A DNA stretch of 64,000 nt from Streptomyces atratus (lineage in GTDB: Bacteria > Actinomycetota > Actinomycetes > Streptomycetales > Streptomycetaceae), in contig NZ_BMRN01000007.1 in NCBI RefSeq assembly GCF_014648655.1, forward strand, positions 62,001 through 126,000. The letters are read 5' to 3'. Positions 19,898 through 28,623 of this stretch are shown here, in pieces. Each line of letters begins with the position of its first letter. Position 1 is the first letter of the stretch. The translations under genes were made by a program, and so were the position numbers. The notes below the pieces were generated by a model. The model made no database searches. It saw only the letters and a list, made by a program, of their open reading frames with translations, and was not told where the DNA came from.

Positions 19898-20836
19898 TCA
19901 GCCCGTCAGCGCGGACGTCTTGAGCACCACCAGCAGCACCAGTACGGCGAGCAGTACCACACCCGCGGCGGCCTGGATCGTCGTACGCTGCTTCGCCGGG
20001 GCGTACGCGTACGCGACCGTGACGATGCCACCCGTCAGCAGCCCGCCCAAGTGGCCCTGCCATGAGGTGAATCCGGCCGAGATCAGCATCCAGATCAGGA
20101 ACCCGGCCATGAACCGGTTCACCGCCTGCATGTCGCGTCCCAGGCGCCGGTTGATGACGTAGAACGCCGCGCCGAGACCGAAGATCGCACCCGAGGCACC
20201 CACCGTGTCGTCGAACGGCGCGATCAGATACACCAGGACCGAACCGCCCAGCGCGGACAGCAGATACAGCGCGAGGTAGCGGGCCCGGCCCAGCTGCTCC
20301 TCGACGACCCGGCCCAGATTCCACAGCGCGTACATGTTGAAGAGGATGTGCAGTACCCCGAACGGCAGCGAGCCGAAGGACGACCCGTCCGGCGGGAGAT
20401 GCAGGAAGGCCCCGGTCAGCAGCCGGTACCACTCGCCGTCCACCACACCGATCACATCGAAGCCGGGGAAGCCCCCGGCTTCGTAGACGTACCGGCCTCC
20501 GTCCGGGCCGTTCACCCCCGCGCCGAGCATCGCGAACCGGTCGACGATCCCCGGACGGACCAACTCACCCAGATACGCCAGGATGTTCAGGCCCATCAGC
20601 ACGTACGTGACGAGCGGCACCGCGGTCCTCGACACGGCACCGCCGAACACCGTGCGCGCCTGCCGGACCGAACGCTGCCCCTCCTTCACGCACTCCACGC
20701 AGTGGTGACCGACAGCGGCCTCACGCATGCAGTCGGGGCAGATGAACCGTTCACAGCGGGTGCAGCTCACATACGTCTCGTACGACGGATGGCGATAACA
20801 AGTGGTGATCGCGGCCTCCACGGCAGGCTCCTTCAC
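19898..20836 (-). CDS. Rhomboid-family intramembrane serine protease with zinc-finger N-terminus
   Basis: 312 residues. The N-terminus (about 11-50) has a B-box-like zinc-binding cysteine/histidine pattern (CYRHPSYETYVSCTRC, then CPDC and HHCVEC), followed by six or more membrane helices. The catalytic dyad is Ser215 in VGASGAIFG and His262 in SWQGHLGG, with the conserved HxxxN (HILFN) earlier. Rhomboids cut transmembrane segments of membrane proteins; the substrate is unknown. Start is a GTG at 20836; I see no strong SD. It converges with gltD and diverges from the vWA gene. Confidence 0.9.
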   Translation of the reverse strand: MKEPAVEAAITTCYRHPSYETYVSCTRCERFICPDCMREAAVGHHCVECVKEGQRSVRQARTVFGGAVSRTAVPLVTYVLMGLNILAYLGELVRPGIVDRFAMLGAGVNGPDGGRYVYEAGGFPGFDVIGVVDGEWYRLLTGAFLHLPPDGSSFGSLPFGVLHILFNMYALWNLGRVVEEQLGRARYLALYLLSALGGSVLVYLIAPFDDTVGASGAIFGLGAAFYVINRRLGRDMQAVNRFMAGFLIWMLISAGFTSWQGHLGGLLTGGIVTVAYAYAPAKQRTTIQAAAGVVLLAVLVLLVVLKTSALTG

Positions 20837-20959
20837 GGGTGGGCGGACACGAGCGGCCGGTGGGGACGGCGGCGATCAAGATAGCGAACACCGCCGACCC
20901 GGGTATATCCGGGTGCCTTACGCTCAGGGTTCCGACATGTCGAGGACCGGAGAATCCGT

Positions 20960-21703
20960 ATGGCCGACCCGTCCGCCGCAACACGTCCGGCCATCAGCCT
21001 CCGCAAGATCGAGGAGACAGCACCCGCGCTGGTCAGCCTCTACAAGAGCGCCTCCGCCCCGCTGACGAAGCACGGCATGAGCGGGGAGCGCGCGGCGGTC
21101 TACCTGGTGCTCGACTACTCCGGCTCCATGAAGGAGTACTACAAGGACGGCAGCGTCCAGGCCCTGGCCGACCGGGTGCTGGGACTTTCGGCACATCTGG
21201 ACGACGACGGCCGCGTACCGGTCGTCTTCTTCTCCACCGATGTCGACGCCGTCACCGACATCACCCTGGACAACCACCGCGGCCGGGTCGACGCGATCGT
21301 GGCAGGCCTGGGGCACATGGGGAAGACCAGCTACCACCTGGCCATGGACGCCGTCATCGACCACTACATCGACAGCGGCTCGACCGCCCCCGCGCTCGTC
21401 GTCTTCCAGACGGACGGCGGCCCGATCAGCAAGCACGCGGCGGAACGCTATTTGTGCAAGGCGGCGAAACTGCCACTGTTCTGGCAGTTCATCGGCTTCG
21501 GCAACAAGCGGAGTACGCAGTTCGACTTCCTGCACAAGCTCGACGAACTGGCCGTACCCGCCAAGCGCCCCATAGACAACGCCGGCTTCTTCCACGCCGG
21601 ACCCGACCCGCGCAAGGTCCCGGACGCCGAACTGTACGACCGGCTGGTCGCCGAATTCCCGCGGTGGCTGGCCGCCGCCCGGGCGCAGAGGATCGTCGAA
21701 TGA
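20960..21703 (+). CDS. TerF-like von Willebrand factor A domain protein
   Basis: 247 residues, essentially a single vWA domain of the TerF-like class. The MIDAS metal site is visible as VLDYSGSMKEYYKDG, with the conserved threonine in GHMGKTSYH and FQTDGGP later. TerF-like proteins are soluble and are often found with tellurite/stress-response TerD proteins, but no TerD gene is in the window, so its role is unknown. ATG 20960 with GGAG about 8 bases upstream. The stop overlaps the start of the HutD-like gene (ATGA). Confidence 0.85.
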   Translation: MADPSAATRPAISLRKIEETAPALVSLYKSASAPLTKHGMSGERAAVYLVLDYSGSMKEYYKDGSVQALADRVLGLSAHLDDDGRVPVVFFSTDVDAVTDITLDNHRGRVDAIVAGLGHMGKTSYHLAMDAVIDHYIDSGSTAPALVVFQTDGGPISKHAAERYLCKAAKLPLFWQFIGFGNKRSTQFDFLHKLDELAVPAKRPIDNAGFFHAGPDPRKVPDAELYDRLVAEFPRWLAAARAQRIVE

Positions 21704-22263
21704 CCGCCCGGGTGCTGCGGGCGGCCGACCGCACGGCCACGCCCTGGAAGAACGGCGGGGGAGTCACCCGGGAGATCGCGGCGTACCCTGAGGGTGCGCC
21801 GCTGGACGCCTTCGACTGGCGGGTCAGCCTCGCCGATGTGTCCCGGGACGGGCCGTTCTCCTCGTTCCCCGGGGTCGACCGCACGCTGACCGTGGTCGAG
21901 GGCGCCGGGATGGACCTCATGGTGGGCGGCGAGCACCACATCGTCGACGAGCAGTACTGGCCGCACGACTTCCCCGGTGACCTGGAGACGGAGGGCCGGC
22001 TGCTCGGCGGCCCGGTCGTGAACTTCAATGTGATGTACCGCAGGGAGCGTACGAGCGCGGAGGTCGCGGTGGTGCGCGGCACCGTCCGGCTGTCGGTGCC
22101 CGAGGGCGGGGCGGTTCTGGCGGTCGCGCTGGAGGACGGTGCGGTGGTCGACGGCCAGGACATCGAACTCGACCGCTACGACGCGTTGTTGGCGCAAGGG
22201 GAATCGCCGGGGGTGCTGCGGACGCAGGGGTGGGCGCTGGTGGTCACCCTGTCGGACGGATGA
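21700..22263 (+). CDS. HutD/Ves family cupin protein
   Basis: 187 residues matching the HutD/Ves family: the N-terminal RTATPWKNGGGVTREIA is the family hallmark, followed by DWRVSLADVSRDGPFSSFPGVDRTLTV and VNFNVMYRR. Members are bicupins linked to histidine utilisation or cold-related functions, but no hut genes are adjacent, so the function is unassigned. It begins at the ATG that overlaps the vWA stop by four bases; the frame is open further upstream only as a shadow of the vWA gene. Confidence 0.85.
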   Translation: MTARVLRAADRTATPWKNGGGVTREIAAYPEGAPLDAFDWRVSLADVSRDGPFSSFPGVDRTLTVVEGAGMDLMVGGEHHIVDEQYWPHDFPGDLETEGRLLGGPVVNFNVMYRRERTSAEVAVVRGTVRLSVPEGGAVLAVALEDGAVVDGQDIELDRYDALLAQGESPGVLRTQGWALVVTLSDG

Positions 22264-22366
22264 CGGGCACCCGGCGGATGGAGGGAGCCCGGACGTTGTG
22301 CGGCCGATCGGGTACGGCCGGGAAAAGCGGACAGAAGATGTCGGGATTCCAGGGTTCCATGGACGC

Positions 22367-22873
22367 ATGACATCGAGTTCCTGGGAAGAGTTCCAGTCGG
22401 CGGAGCCGGCCTTCGCCGACACCGTCCGGACCCGCTTCCAGCAGTACAAGCACCACGTCCTGGCGACCCTGCGCAAGGACGGATCGCCGCGCGTGACCGG
22501 CCTCGAAGTGGATTTCCGGCTGGGTGAGCCGTTCCTCGGCATGATGCCGAACTCGCGCAAGGCGCTGGACCTGCAGCGCGATCCGCGGTTCGCGGTGCAG
22601 GCCAATCCGGGACCGGACGCCGAGATGGCCGACGGGGACGTCCGGCTCTCCGGCCGCGCGGCGGAGGTGACCGACCCCGCCGTGCTGGCCCGCTTCATCG
22701 AGGAGGTGAAGCCGCCGGAACCTTTCCATCTCTTCCGGGTGGAGCTCACCGAGGTGGTACGCACCGGTCTCGAGGGCGGCGACACCCTGGTCATCCAGGT
22801 ATGGCGCCCCGGTCACCCGCTGCGCACCTTCCGAAGGGGCAACGACGACGGCTCACTGAGCGAAATCCTCTGA
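22367..22873 (+). CDS. Pyridoxamine 5'-phosphate oxidase-like FMN-binding split-barrel protein
   Basis: 168 residues, split-barrel flavin-binding family (PNPOx-like). FADTVRTRFQQYKHHVLATLRKDGSP and LGMMPNSRKALDLQRDP are the typical N-terminal strand and FMN-phosphate region. Such proteins are flavin or F420-dependent oxidoreductases or haem-related proteins; the substrate cannot be inferred. ATG 22367 was taken because the similarity begins there. The last 21 bases overlap, tail to tail, the end of the convergent acyl-CoA dehydrogenase gene. Confidence 0.82.
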   Translation: MTSSSWEEFQSAEPAFADTVRTRFQQYKHHVLATLRKDGSPRVTGLEVDFRLGEPFLGMMPNSRKALDLQRDPRFAVQANPGPDAEMADGDVRLSGRAAEVTDPAVLARFIEEVKPPEPFHLFRVELTEVVRTGLEGGDTLVIQVWRPGHPLRTFRRGNDDGSLSEIL

Positions 22874-23890
22874 CACAGGGGGCCGGGCGGCAGACACGGC
22901 CGGCCCGTCGGCGAGCACCCGCGCCCGGCAGGCCCCCGGCGTCCCCCACGCGTCCCGCAGCGGCCGGGCCTTGCGCAGCCACAGCGACAGGTCCAGCTCC
23001 TGCGTGTACCCCACCGCACCGTGCAACTGCAGTGCCGCCCGCGCCGCCGCGTACCCCGCCTCGCCCGCCGTCACCTTGGCCGCCGCCACCTCGGCACCGG
23101 CGTCCGGCGCCTCCCCGGCGAGCGCGAGCGCCGCCCCGTACAGCAGCGGGCGGGCGAACTCCAGCCCGATCAACGTGTCCGAGAGCCGGTGCTTGACCGC
23201 CTGGAAGGAGCCGATCGCCGTACCGAACTGGGTGCGCTGCTTCACATACGCGACCGTGGCCCGCAGCAGCGCCTCGCCCGTGCCGAGCGCCTGCGCGGCC
23301 GTGGCGAACGCCGCCCACCGAGCGGCCCGCCCCGCGGCCCGCGCCACCCGGGGCCCGGATGCGAGCAGCTCCCCGCCCGGCCCGGGGCGCCACAGCCGCC
23401 GGGCCGGGTCGCACGACACACTGAGCGCACCGGGCCCGGGTGCGAGCCGAAGCTCGTCGCCGGTCACAGTGAACACGGCGTCCACGGCATCCGCGTCCAG
23501 CGCATACGGCCCGTACCCGTCCATCCGGAGCGTCGCCGATGCCGCACCGGACGCCAGCCGCGGCAGCCACTCCTTGGCCGCAGCGCCGCCCACACCCCCC
23601 AGCAGCACCCCGGCCGCAACCGTCTCCACAACCGGCCCCGGCACCGCATGTCGCCCCAACTCGGTGAATGCGACCGCGAGTTCGACAGGCAGCGGTCCGA
23701 CGCCCTCGTACGCCTCCGGTATCGCCAGGGCGAACACCCCCGCCTGTGCCAGCCGCGCCCACAGGCCCCTGCCCGGTCCGTGGTTCCCGGCAGCCCAGGC
23801 GCGTACCACCGCAGGGGTGTCCGAGGCGGTCAGCATCGCGTCCAGCGAGCGGGCGAACTCCCGCTGCTCGTCGTCGAGGAGGAAACGCAT
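22853..23890 (-). CDS. Acyl-CoA dehydrogenase, short subunit type
   Basis: 345 residues of the acyl-CoA dehydrogenase fold. Recognisable stretches are MRFLLDDEQREFARSLDAML at the N-terminus, the C-terminal VKQRTQFGTAIGSFQAVKH and LQLHGAVGYTQELDLSLWLR. It lacks the middle-domain motif seen in classical enzymes (WAxTEP-like), as found in the weakly catalytic partner subunits of alpha2beta2 steroid acyl-CoA dehydrogenases. The ATG at 23890 overlaps the stop of the partner gene (TGATG). Being adjacent to a full-length FadE, an enoyl-CoA hydratase and a KstR2-like operator, it is probably half of a heteromeric dehydrogenase for a ring-derived CoA ester. Confidence 0.8.
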   Translation of the reverse strand: MRFLLDDEQREFARSLDAMLTASDTPAVVRAWAAGNHGPGRGLWARLAQAGVFALAIPEAYEGVGPLPVELAVAFTELGRHAVPGPVVETVAAGVLLGGVGGAAAKEWLPRLASGAASATLRMDGYGPYALDADAVDAVFTVTGDELRLAPGPGALSVSCDPARRLWRPGPGGELLASGPRVARAAGRAARWAAFATAAQALGTGEALLRATVAYVKQRTQFGTAIGSFQAVKHRLSDTLIGLEFARPLLYGAALALAGEAPDAGAEVAAAKVTAGEAGYAAARAALQLHGAVGYTQELDLSLWLRKARPLRDAWGTPGACRARVLADGPAVSAARPPVSEDFAQ

Positions 23891-25035
23891 CAGCGCCGTC
23901 CCTTCGGCAGGCCGAGCAGCCGCTCGGCGATGATGTCGCGCTGGATCTCGTTCGTACCGGCGTAGATGGGGCCCGCGAGGGAGAAGACGTACCCCTCGGC
24001 CCACTCGGACTCAGCCAGCTCCGCGTCCGGGCCCAGCAGATCGAGCGCGCTCTCGTGCAGAGCGATGTCGTACTCGGACCAGAACACCTTGTTCAGGCTG
24101 GACTCCGCGCCGATGTCCGCCCCCGCCGCGAAGCGTGAGGCGTTGGCGCAGGTGAAGAGCTGATACGCGCGCGCCCCGATCACCGCGTCCGCCACCCGGT
24201 CCCGCAGCGCCGTGTCGGACGGGTCGCCGTGAGTGCGCCACAGCCCGGCCAGCCGGTCCGCGACGGCCAGGAAGCGGCCGGGGGAGCGGAGCGTCAGCCC
24301 GCGCTCGTTGCCCGTTGTCGACATGGCGATACGCCAGCCCTGTCCGGGCTCCCCGATGATGTCCTCGTCCGGTACGAACACCCCGTCCAGGAACAGCTCG
24401 GCGAAGGCGGGCTTGCCGTCGAGCCGCCCGATCGGCCGGACCGAAACCCCGGGCGCCGACAGGTCGAACATCAGATACGTCAGCCCGTGGTGCGGCTTCG
24501 CGGCCTCGGAATCCGTACGGAAGATGCCGAACGCCCGGTCCGCGAACGCGGCCCGCGAAGACCAGGTCTTCTGCCCCGAGAGCAGCCAGCCGCCGTCCGT
24601 GCGCACCGCCCGCGAGCGCAGTGACGCCAAGTCCGAGCCCGACTCCGGCTCGGACCAGGCCTGCGCCCAGATCACCTCCCCGCTCGCCATCGACGGCAGG
24701 ACCCGGGCCCGTTGCTCGTCCGTGGCGTGGTCGAAGAGCGTCGGGGCGAGAAGGCTGATGCCGTTCTGCGAGACCCGGCCGGGGCCGCCCGCCGCGTAGT
24801 ACTCCTCCTCGAATGCCAGCCACCGGAAGATGTCGACGCCCCGGCCGCCGTACTCGGCCGGCCAGGAGACGACCGACCAGCGGTCCGCGTACAGCCGTGC
24901 CTCCCACTCCCGGTGTGCGGCGAAGCCCTCGGCGGTCTCCAGGGACGGCAGCGGCTCGGCGGGTACGTTGGCCCGCAGCCACTGCCGCGCCTCGGCCCGG
25001 AACGCCTCCTCCTCGGCCGTGTACGACAGATCCAT
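23890..25035 (-). CDS. Acyl-CoA dehydrogenase, full-length subunit
   Basis: 381 residues: MDLSYTAEEEAFRAEARQWL, the FAD/substrate motif WAQAWSEPESGSDLAS, LSGQKTWSSRAAFAD, and the C-terminal YAGTNEIQRDIIAERLLGLP. These fit an FAD-dependent alpha,beta-desaturase of CoA esters. ATG 25035 forms TGATG with the upstream hydratase stop; a GTG three bases earlier is also possible. Together with the shorter gene behind it, it resembles the paired FadE subunits of steroid degradation. Which FadE (30-33 type) it matches cannot be decided without alignment. Confidence 0.85.
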   Translation of the reverse strand: MDLSYTAEEEAFRAEARQWLRANVPAEPLPSLETAEGFAAHREWEARLYADRWSVVSWPAEYGGRGVDIFRWLAFEEEYYAAGGPGRVSQNGISLLAPTLFDHATDEQRARVLPSMASGEVIWAQAWSEPESGSDLASLRSRAVRTDGGWLLSGQKTWSSRAAFADRAFGIFRTDSEAAKPHHGLTYLMFDLSAPGVSVRPIGRLDGKPAFAELFLDGVFVPDEDIIGEPGQGWRIAMSTTGNERGLTLRSPGRFLAVADRLAGLWRTHGDPSDTALRDRVADAVIGARAYQLFTCANASRFAAGADIGAESSLNKVFWSEYDIALHESALDLLGPDAELAESEWAEGYVFSLAGPIYAGTNEIQRDIIAERLLGLPKGRR

Positions 25036-25916
25036 CACGCACCCGCCTTCTTCATCGAGGCGATGTCCATGCCGCCGAGCGGGTCCGCCGCCGTCTCCGC
25101 GTTGTGCGCATGGGCGAGATGGTGCAGCCCGAAGACCGAGTCCATACCGGTGTGCAGCCCCTGAAGGTCCTCGGCCTGGTTGACCGCACGCTTGGTGAGG
25201 GCCAGCCCCAGACGCGGCATCCCGGCGATCCGCAACGCCAATTCATGGGTGAGCCCGGCGAGTTCGCCGCGCTCCACCACCTTGTTCACCATGCCGACCT
25301 CGTACGCCCGGCGGGCGCTCATCCGGTCGCCGGTGAACAGGAACTCCTTCGCGATCCGGGGCGGCATCACCCAGGGGTGTGCGAAGTACTCGACACCGGG
25401 GATACCCATCCGCACCACCGGATCGGCGAAGAAGGCGTCCTCGCTCGCCACGATCAGATCGCAGATCCAGGCGAGCATCAGCCCGCCGGCCACACACGCG
25501 CCCTGGACGGAGGCGACAACCGGCTTCGGCAGCTCGCGCCAGCGCCTGCACATGCCGAGATAGACCTCCGACTCACGGGCGAAGCGGCTCTCCGCGCCGG
25601 TCTTGTCGGTGTGGTCCCACCACAGGCCGGCCCTGCGCTCGAAGGAGAGATGCGCATCGCGCCCGGGCGTGCCGATGTCATGGCCCGCCGAGAAGTGCTC
25701 ACCGGCGCCCGCCAGCACGACCACCTTGACCTCGGAGTCCTCGGCGGCCCGGTAGAACGCGGCGTCCAGGGCGTAGGTCATCGCCGAGTTCTGGGCGTTG
25801 CGGTAGCGCGGGCGGTTCAGCGTCACGTACGCGACCGGGCCCCGGCGCTCGTACAGCACGGGACCGGACGGGAGGTCACCGGCGTCACCGGCGGATGTGT
25901 CGTGGGCATCGAGCAT
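25035..25916 (-). CDS. Enoyl-CoA hydratase/isomerase (crotonase) family protein
   Basis: 293 residues with the crotonase fold: VAYVTLNRPRYRNAQNSAM, oxyanion-hole segments HFSAGHDIGTPGRD and VQGACVAGGLMLAWICDLIVASEDAFF, and VRMGIPGVEYFAHPWVM. ATG 25916 is used because an AAGGAT SD lies about 8 bases upstream and because the longer reading would start inside the operator at 25933. First gene of the minus-strand hydratase-fadE-fadE operon. A hydratase for a HIP-pathway CoA ester is inferred from the neighbours. Confidence 0.87.
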   Translation of the reverse strand: MLDAHDTSAGDAGDLPSGPVLYERRGPVAYVTLNRPRYRNAQNSAMTYALDAAFYRAAEDSEVKVVVLAGAGEHFSAGHDIGTPGRDAHLSFERRAGLWWDHTDKTGAESRFARESEVYLGMCRRWRELPKPVVASVQGACVAGGLMLAWICDLIVASEDAFFADPVVRMGIPGVEYFAHPWVMPPRIAKEFLFTGDRMSARRAYEVGMVNKVVERGELAGLTHELALRIAGMPRLGLALTKRAVNQAEDLQGLHTGMDSVFGLHHLAHAHNAETAADPLGGMDIASMKKAGA

Positions 25917-25932
25917 CGGCTCATCCTTCCCT

Positions 25933-25946
25933 AACAAGTGTTTGGT
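25933..25946. promoter_or_regulatory. KstR2-like operator, site 1
   Basis: AACAAGTGTTTGGT, a near-palindrome that matches the KstR2 consensus AnCAAGnnCTTGnT at nine of ten defined positions. It lies 16 bases before the hydratase start and 63 before the SDR start, in the divergent promoter region. Thirteen of its 14 bases are repeated (opposite orientation) at 34663-34676 in the other divergent promoter of this cluster. Confidence 0.7.
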
Positions 25947-26009
25947 AGGTTAACGTACGAGCACGAGGACCGTCGAGGATCCGCGGGCCGAGACCGAGGA
26001 GGCGCGGGC

Positions 26010-26792
26010 GTGAGCGCACCGCAGTACGTACCCGGACACGGCCTGCTGGCCGGCCGCGGCGCCGTCGTCACCGCAGCCGCGGGCGCCGGAATCGGCGGCG
26101 CCACCGCCCGTAAATTCCTTGAGGAGGGCGCCCGCGTCGTCATCGGCGACGCGCACGCGCGCCGGCTGAAGGAGACCGAGCAGGCGTTCGCCGAGGAGTT
26201 CGGCGCGGACCAAGTCGCGTCACTGCCCTGCGACGTCACCGACGAGACCCAGGTCCAGGCACTCTTCGCGCTCGCCGAACAGACCCACGGCGGCCTCGAC
26301 ATCGTCGTCAACAACGCCGGCCTCGGCGGCACCGCCGAACTCACCGAGATGACCGACGAACAGTGGACCAAGGTCCTCGACGTCACCCTGAACGGCACCT
26401 TCCGCTGCACCCGGGCCGCCCTGCGCTCGCTCAAGGCGGCGGGCCGCGGCGGCATCGTCGTCAACAACGCCTCTGTCGTCGGCTGGCGCGCCCAGAGCGG
26501 CCAGGCCCACTACGCCGCCGCCAAGGCGGGCGTCATGGCGCTCACCCGGTGCGCCGCGATCGAGGCCGCCGAGTACGGCGTACGCGTCAACGCCGTCGCC
26601 CCCAGCCTCGCCATGCACCCGCACCTGGTGAAGGTCACCTCCGCCGAACTCCTCGACGAACTGACCGAGAAGGAGGCATTCGGCCGCTATGCCGAGCCGT
26701 GGGAGATCGCCAACGTCATCGTCTTCCTCGCCAGCGGCTACTCCTCATACATGACGGGCGAAGTCGTCTCCGTCAGCAACCGGCATGCCTGA
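26010..26792 (+). CDS. Short-chain dehydrogenase/reductase of the steroid-ring cluster
   Basis: 260-residue SDR. N-terminal nucleotide motif AVVTAAAGAGIGGATARKF (a variant TGxxxGIG), NNAGLGG near residue 94, and the catalytic YxxxK in HYAAAKAGVMAL preceded by the catalytic serine in NNASVVGW. GTG 26010 has GAGGAGG seven bases upstream. The gene starts the operon that continues with the KstR2-like regulator and the FadA6-like thiolase, as the SDR Rv3559c sits near kstR2 in M. tuberculosis. A hydroxyacyl-CoA dehydrogenase role in HIP breakdown is inferred. Confidence 0.87.
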   Translation: MSAPQYVPGHGLLAGRGAVVTAAAGAGIGGATARKFLEEGARVVIGDAHARRLKETEQAFAEEFGADQVASLPCDVTDETQVQALFALAEQTHGGLDIVVNNAGLGGTAELTEMTDEQWTKVLDVTLNGTFRCTRAALRSLKAAGRGGIVVNNASVVGWRAQSGQAHYAAAKAGVMALTRCAAIEAAEYGVRVNAVAPSLAMHPHLVKVTSAELLDELTEKEAFGRYAEPWEIANVIVFLASGYSSYMTGEVVSVSNRHA

Positions 26793-26822
26793 CGGGAGGA
26801 CGGCCGGGCGGAGAATGGGCGG

Positions 26823-27434
26823 GTGCCTACCAAGAAGAAGCCCCAGGTGACCCCCTCGCCCGAGCGTCGCCGCGAACTGCTCGCCACCGCCGCCGAGGTG
26901 TTCGCCGCGCAGGGTTACAACGCCACCACCGTCCGCAAGATCGCGGACGCGGCCGGGATGCTCGCGGGCAGCCTCTACTACCACTTCGATTCCAAGGAAT
27001 CGATGATCGACGAGATCCTCTCGACCTTCCTCACCGAACTCTGGGACGGGTACGACGCGGTGCTGGCCGCCGGACTCGGTCCCCGGGAGACCATCGAGGC
27101 CCTCGTCACCGAGTCCTTCCGGGAGATCGACCGGCACCGCGCCGCCGTCGCGATCTACCAGAAGGAGTCCAGGCACCTGGCCACCCAGCCGCGCTTCCAG
27201 TACCTCGCCGACTCCCAGCAGAAGTTCGAGAAGGCCTGGCTCGGCACGCTGGAACGCGGCGTCGCCGACAAGACCTTCCGCGCCGACCTCGACATCCGCC
27301 TCACCTACCGCTTCGTCCGCGACACCGTCTGGGTCGCGGCGTCCTGGTACCGGCCGGGCGGACAGCACAGCCCCGAGGAGATCGCCCGCCAGTACCTCTC
27401 GATGGTTCTGGACGGCATCGCCCTCGACACCTGA
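26823..27434 (+). CDS. kstR2: TetR-family repressor, KstR2-like
   Basis: 203 residues. The N-terminal helix-turn-helix runs from RRRELLATAAEVFAAQGY through TTVRKIADAAGMLAGSLYYHF, followed by SKESMIDEIL. The ligand domain shares with KstR2 of M. tuberculosis the stretches YQKESRHLATQPRFQYL and YRFVRDTVWVAASWYRPGG. KstR2 releases DNA on binding HIP-CoA and controls the HIP genes; the neighbours here are that pathway's genes, and operator-like sites flank the cluster, which together make the identification strong. GTG start; the gene lies 30 bases behind the SDR and 31 before the thiolase. Confidence 0.88.
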   Translation: MPTKKKPQVTPSPERRRELLATAAEVFAAQGYNATTVRKIADAAGMLAGSLYYHFDSKESMIDEILSTFLTELWDGYDAVLAAGLGPRETIEALVTESFREIDRHRAAVAIYQKESRHLATQPRFQYLADSQQKFEKAWLGTLERGVADKTFRADLDIRLTYRFVRDTVWVAASWYRPGGQHSPEEIARQYLSMVLDGIALDT

Positions 27435-27465
27435 CCCCACCCGAGCTCACCGAGGAGCAGAAGTC

Positions 27466-28623
27466 ATGGCCGAGGCATACATCGTCGAAGCGGTACGCAC
27501 TCCGGTCGGCCGGCGCAAGGGAGGACTCGGCTCGGTCCACCCCGCCGACCTCGGCGCCCATGTCATCAAGGCCCTCGTCGAGCGGACCGGAATCGACCCG
27601 GCGGCCGTCGAGGACGTGGTCTTCGGCTGCCTCGACACCGTCGGACCGCAGGCCGGTGACATCGCCCGCACCTGCTGGCTGGCGGCCGGACTGCCCGAGG
27701 AGGTCCCCGGCGTCACTGTCGACCGCCAGTGCGGCTCCTCCCAGCAGGCCGTGCACTTCGCCGCCCAGGGCGTCCTCTCCGGCACCCAGGACCTCGTCGT
27801 CGCGGGCGGCACGCAGAACATGACGCAGATCCCGATCGCCTTCGCCTCCCGTCAGGCCGCCGAGCCCCTCGGCCTGACGGGAGGCCCGTACGCGGGCAGC
27901 GAGGGCTGGCGTGCCCGGTACGGCGACGCACCGGTCAACCAGTTCCACGGCGCCCAGCTGATCGCCGAGAAGTGGGGCATCAGCCGCCGCGACATGGAGG
28001 AGTTCGCCCTCCGCTCCCACCGGCGTGCGATCCGCGCCATCGACGAGGGCCGCTTCGTGCGCGAGATCGTCGCCTACGGCGACGTCACCATCGACGAGGG
28101 GCCGCGTCGCGACACCACCCTGGAGAAGATGGCGGGCCTCAAGCCGGTCCTGGAGGGCGGCACGATCACCGCCGCCTGCTCCTCGCAGGTCTCCGACGGG
28201 GCCGCCGCCATGCTCATCGCCTCCGAGCGTGCCGTGGCCGAGCACGGTCTCACCCCGCGCGCCCGCATCCACCACCTGTCGGTGCGCGGCGAGGACCCGA
28301 TCCGCATGCTTTCGGCGCCGATCCCGGCCACCGCGCACGCGCTCAAAAAGAGCGGAATGACCATCGACGACATCGACCTGGTCGAGATCAACGAGGCATT
28401 CGCCCCGGTCGTCCTGGCCTGGCTGAAAGAAACCGGAGCCGACCCGGACAAGGTCAACGTCAACGGCGGCGCGATCGCCCTTGGCCACCCGCTCGGCGCA
28501 ACCGGTACAAAATTGATGACGACGCTGCTGCACGAGCTGGAGCGCACCGGCGGCCGCTACGGGCTGCAGACCATGTGCGAGGGCGGCGGCCAGGCGAACG
28601 TGACGATCATCGAACGGCTCTGA
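27466..28623 (+). CDS. fadA6: Acetyl-CoA acyltransferase (thiolase), FadA6-like
   Basis: 385 residues. The nucleophile is Cys89 in VDRQCGSSQQA, the second site His lies in GGAIALGHPLGATG and the second Cys in QTMCEGGGQAN, so all thiolase catalytic residues are present. The N-terminal MAEAYIVEAVRTPVGRR and the stretch GDIARTCWLAAGLPEEVPG match FadA6 of the mycobacterial HIP cluster closely, in my recollection. It should release acetyl-CoA from a beta-ketoacyl-CoA late in ring catabolism. ATG with GAGGAG about 9 bases upstream; the last gene of the SDR-kstR2-fadA6 operon. Confidence 0.88.
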   Translation: MAEAYIVEAVRTPVGRRKGGLGSVHPADLGAHVIKALVERTGIDPAAVEDVVFGCLDTVGPQAGDIARTCWLAAGLPEEVPGVTVDRQCGSSQQAVHFAAQGVLSGTQDLVVAGGTQNMTQIPIAFASRQAAEPLGLTGGPYAGSEGWRARYGDAPVNQFHGAQLIAEKWGISRRDMEEFALRSHRRAIRAIDEGRFVREIVAYGDVTIDEGPRRDTTLEKMAGLKPVLEGGTITAACSSQVSDGAAAMLIASERAVAEHGLTPRARIHHLSVRGEDPIRMLSAPIPATAHALKKSGMTIDDIDLVEINEAFAPVVLAWLKETGADPDKVNVNGGAIALGHPLGATGTKLMTTLLHELERTGGRYGLQTMCEGGGQANVTIIERL

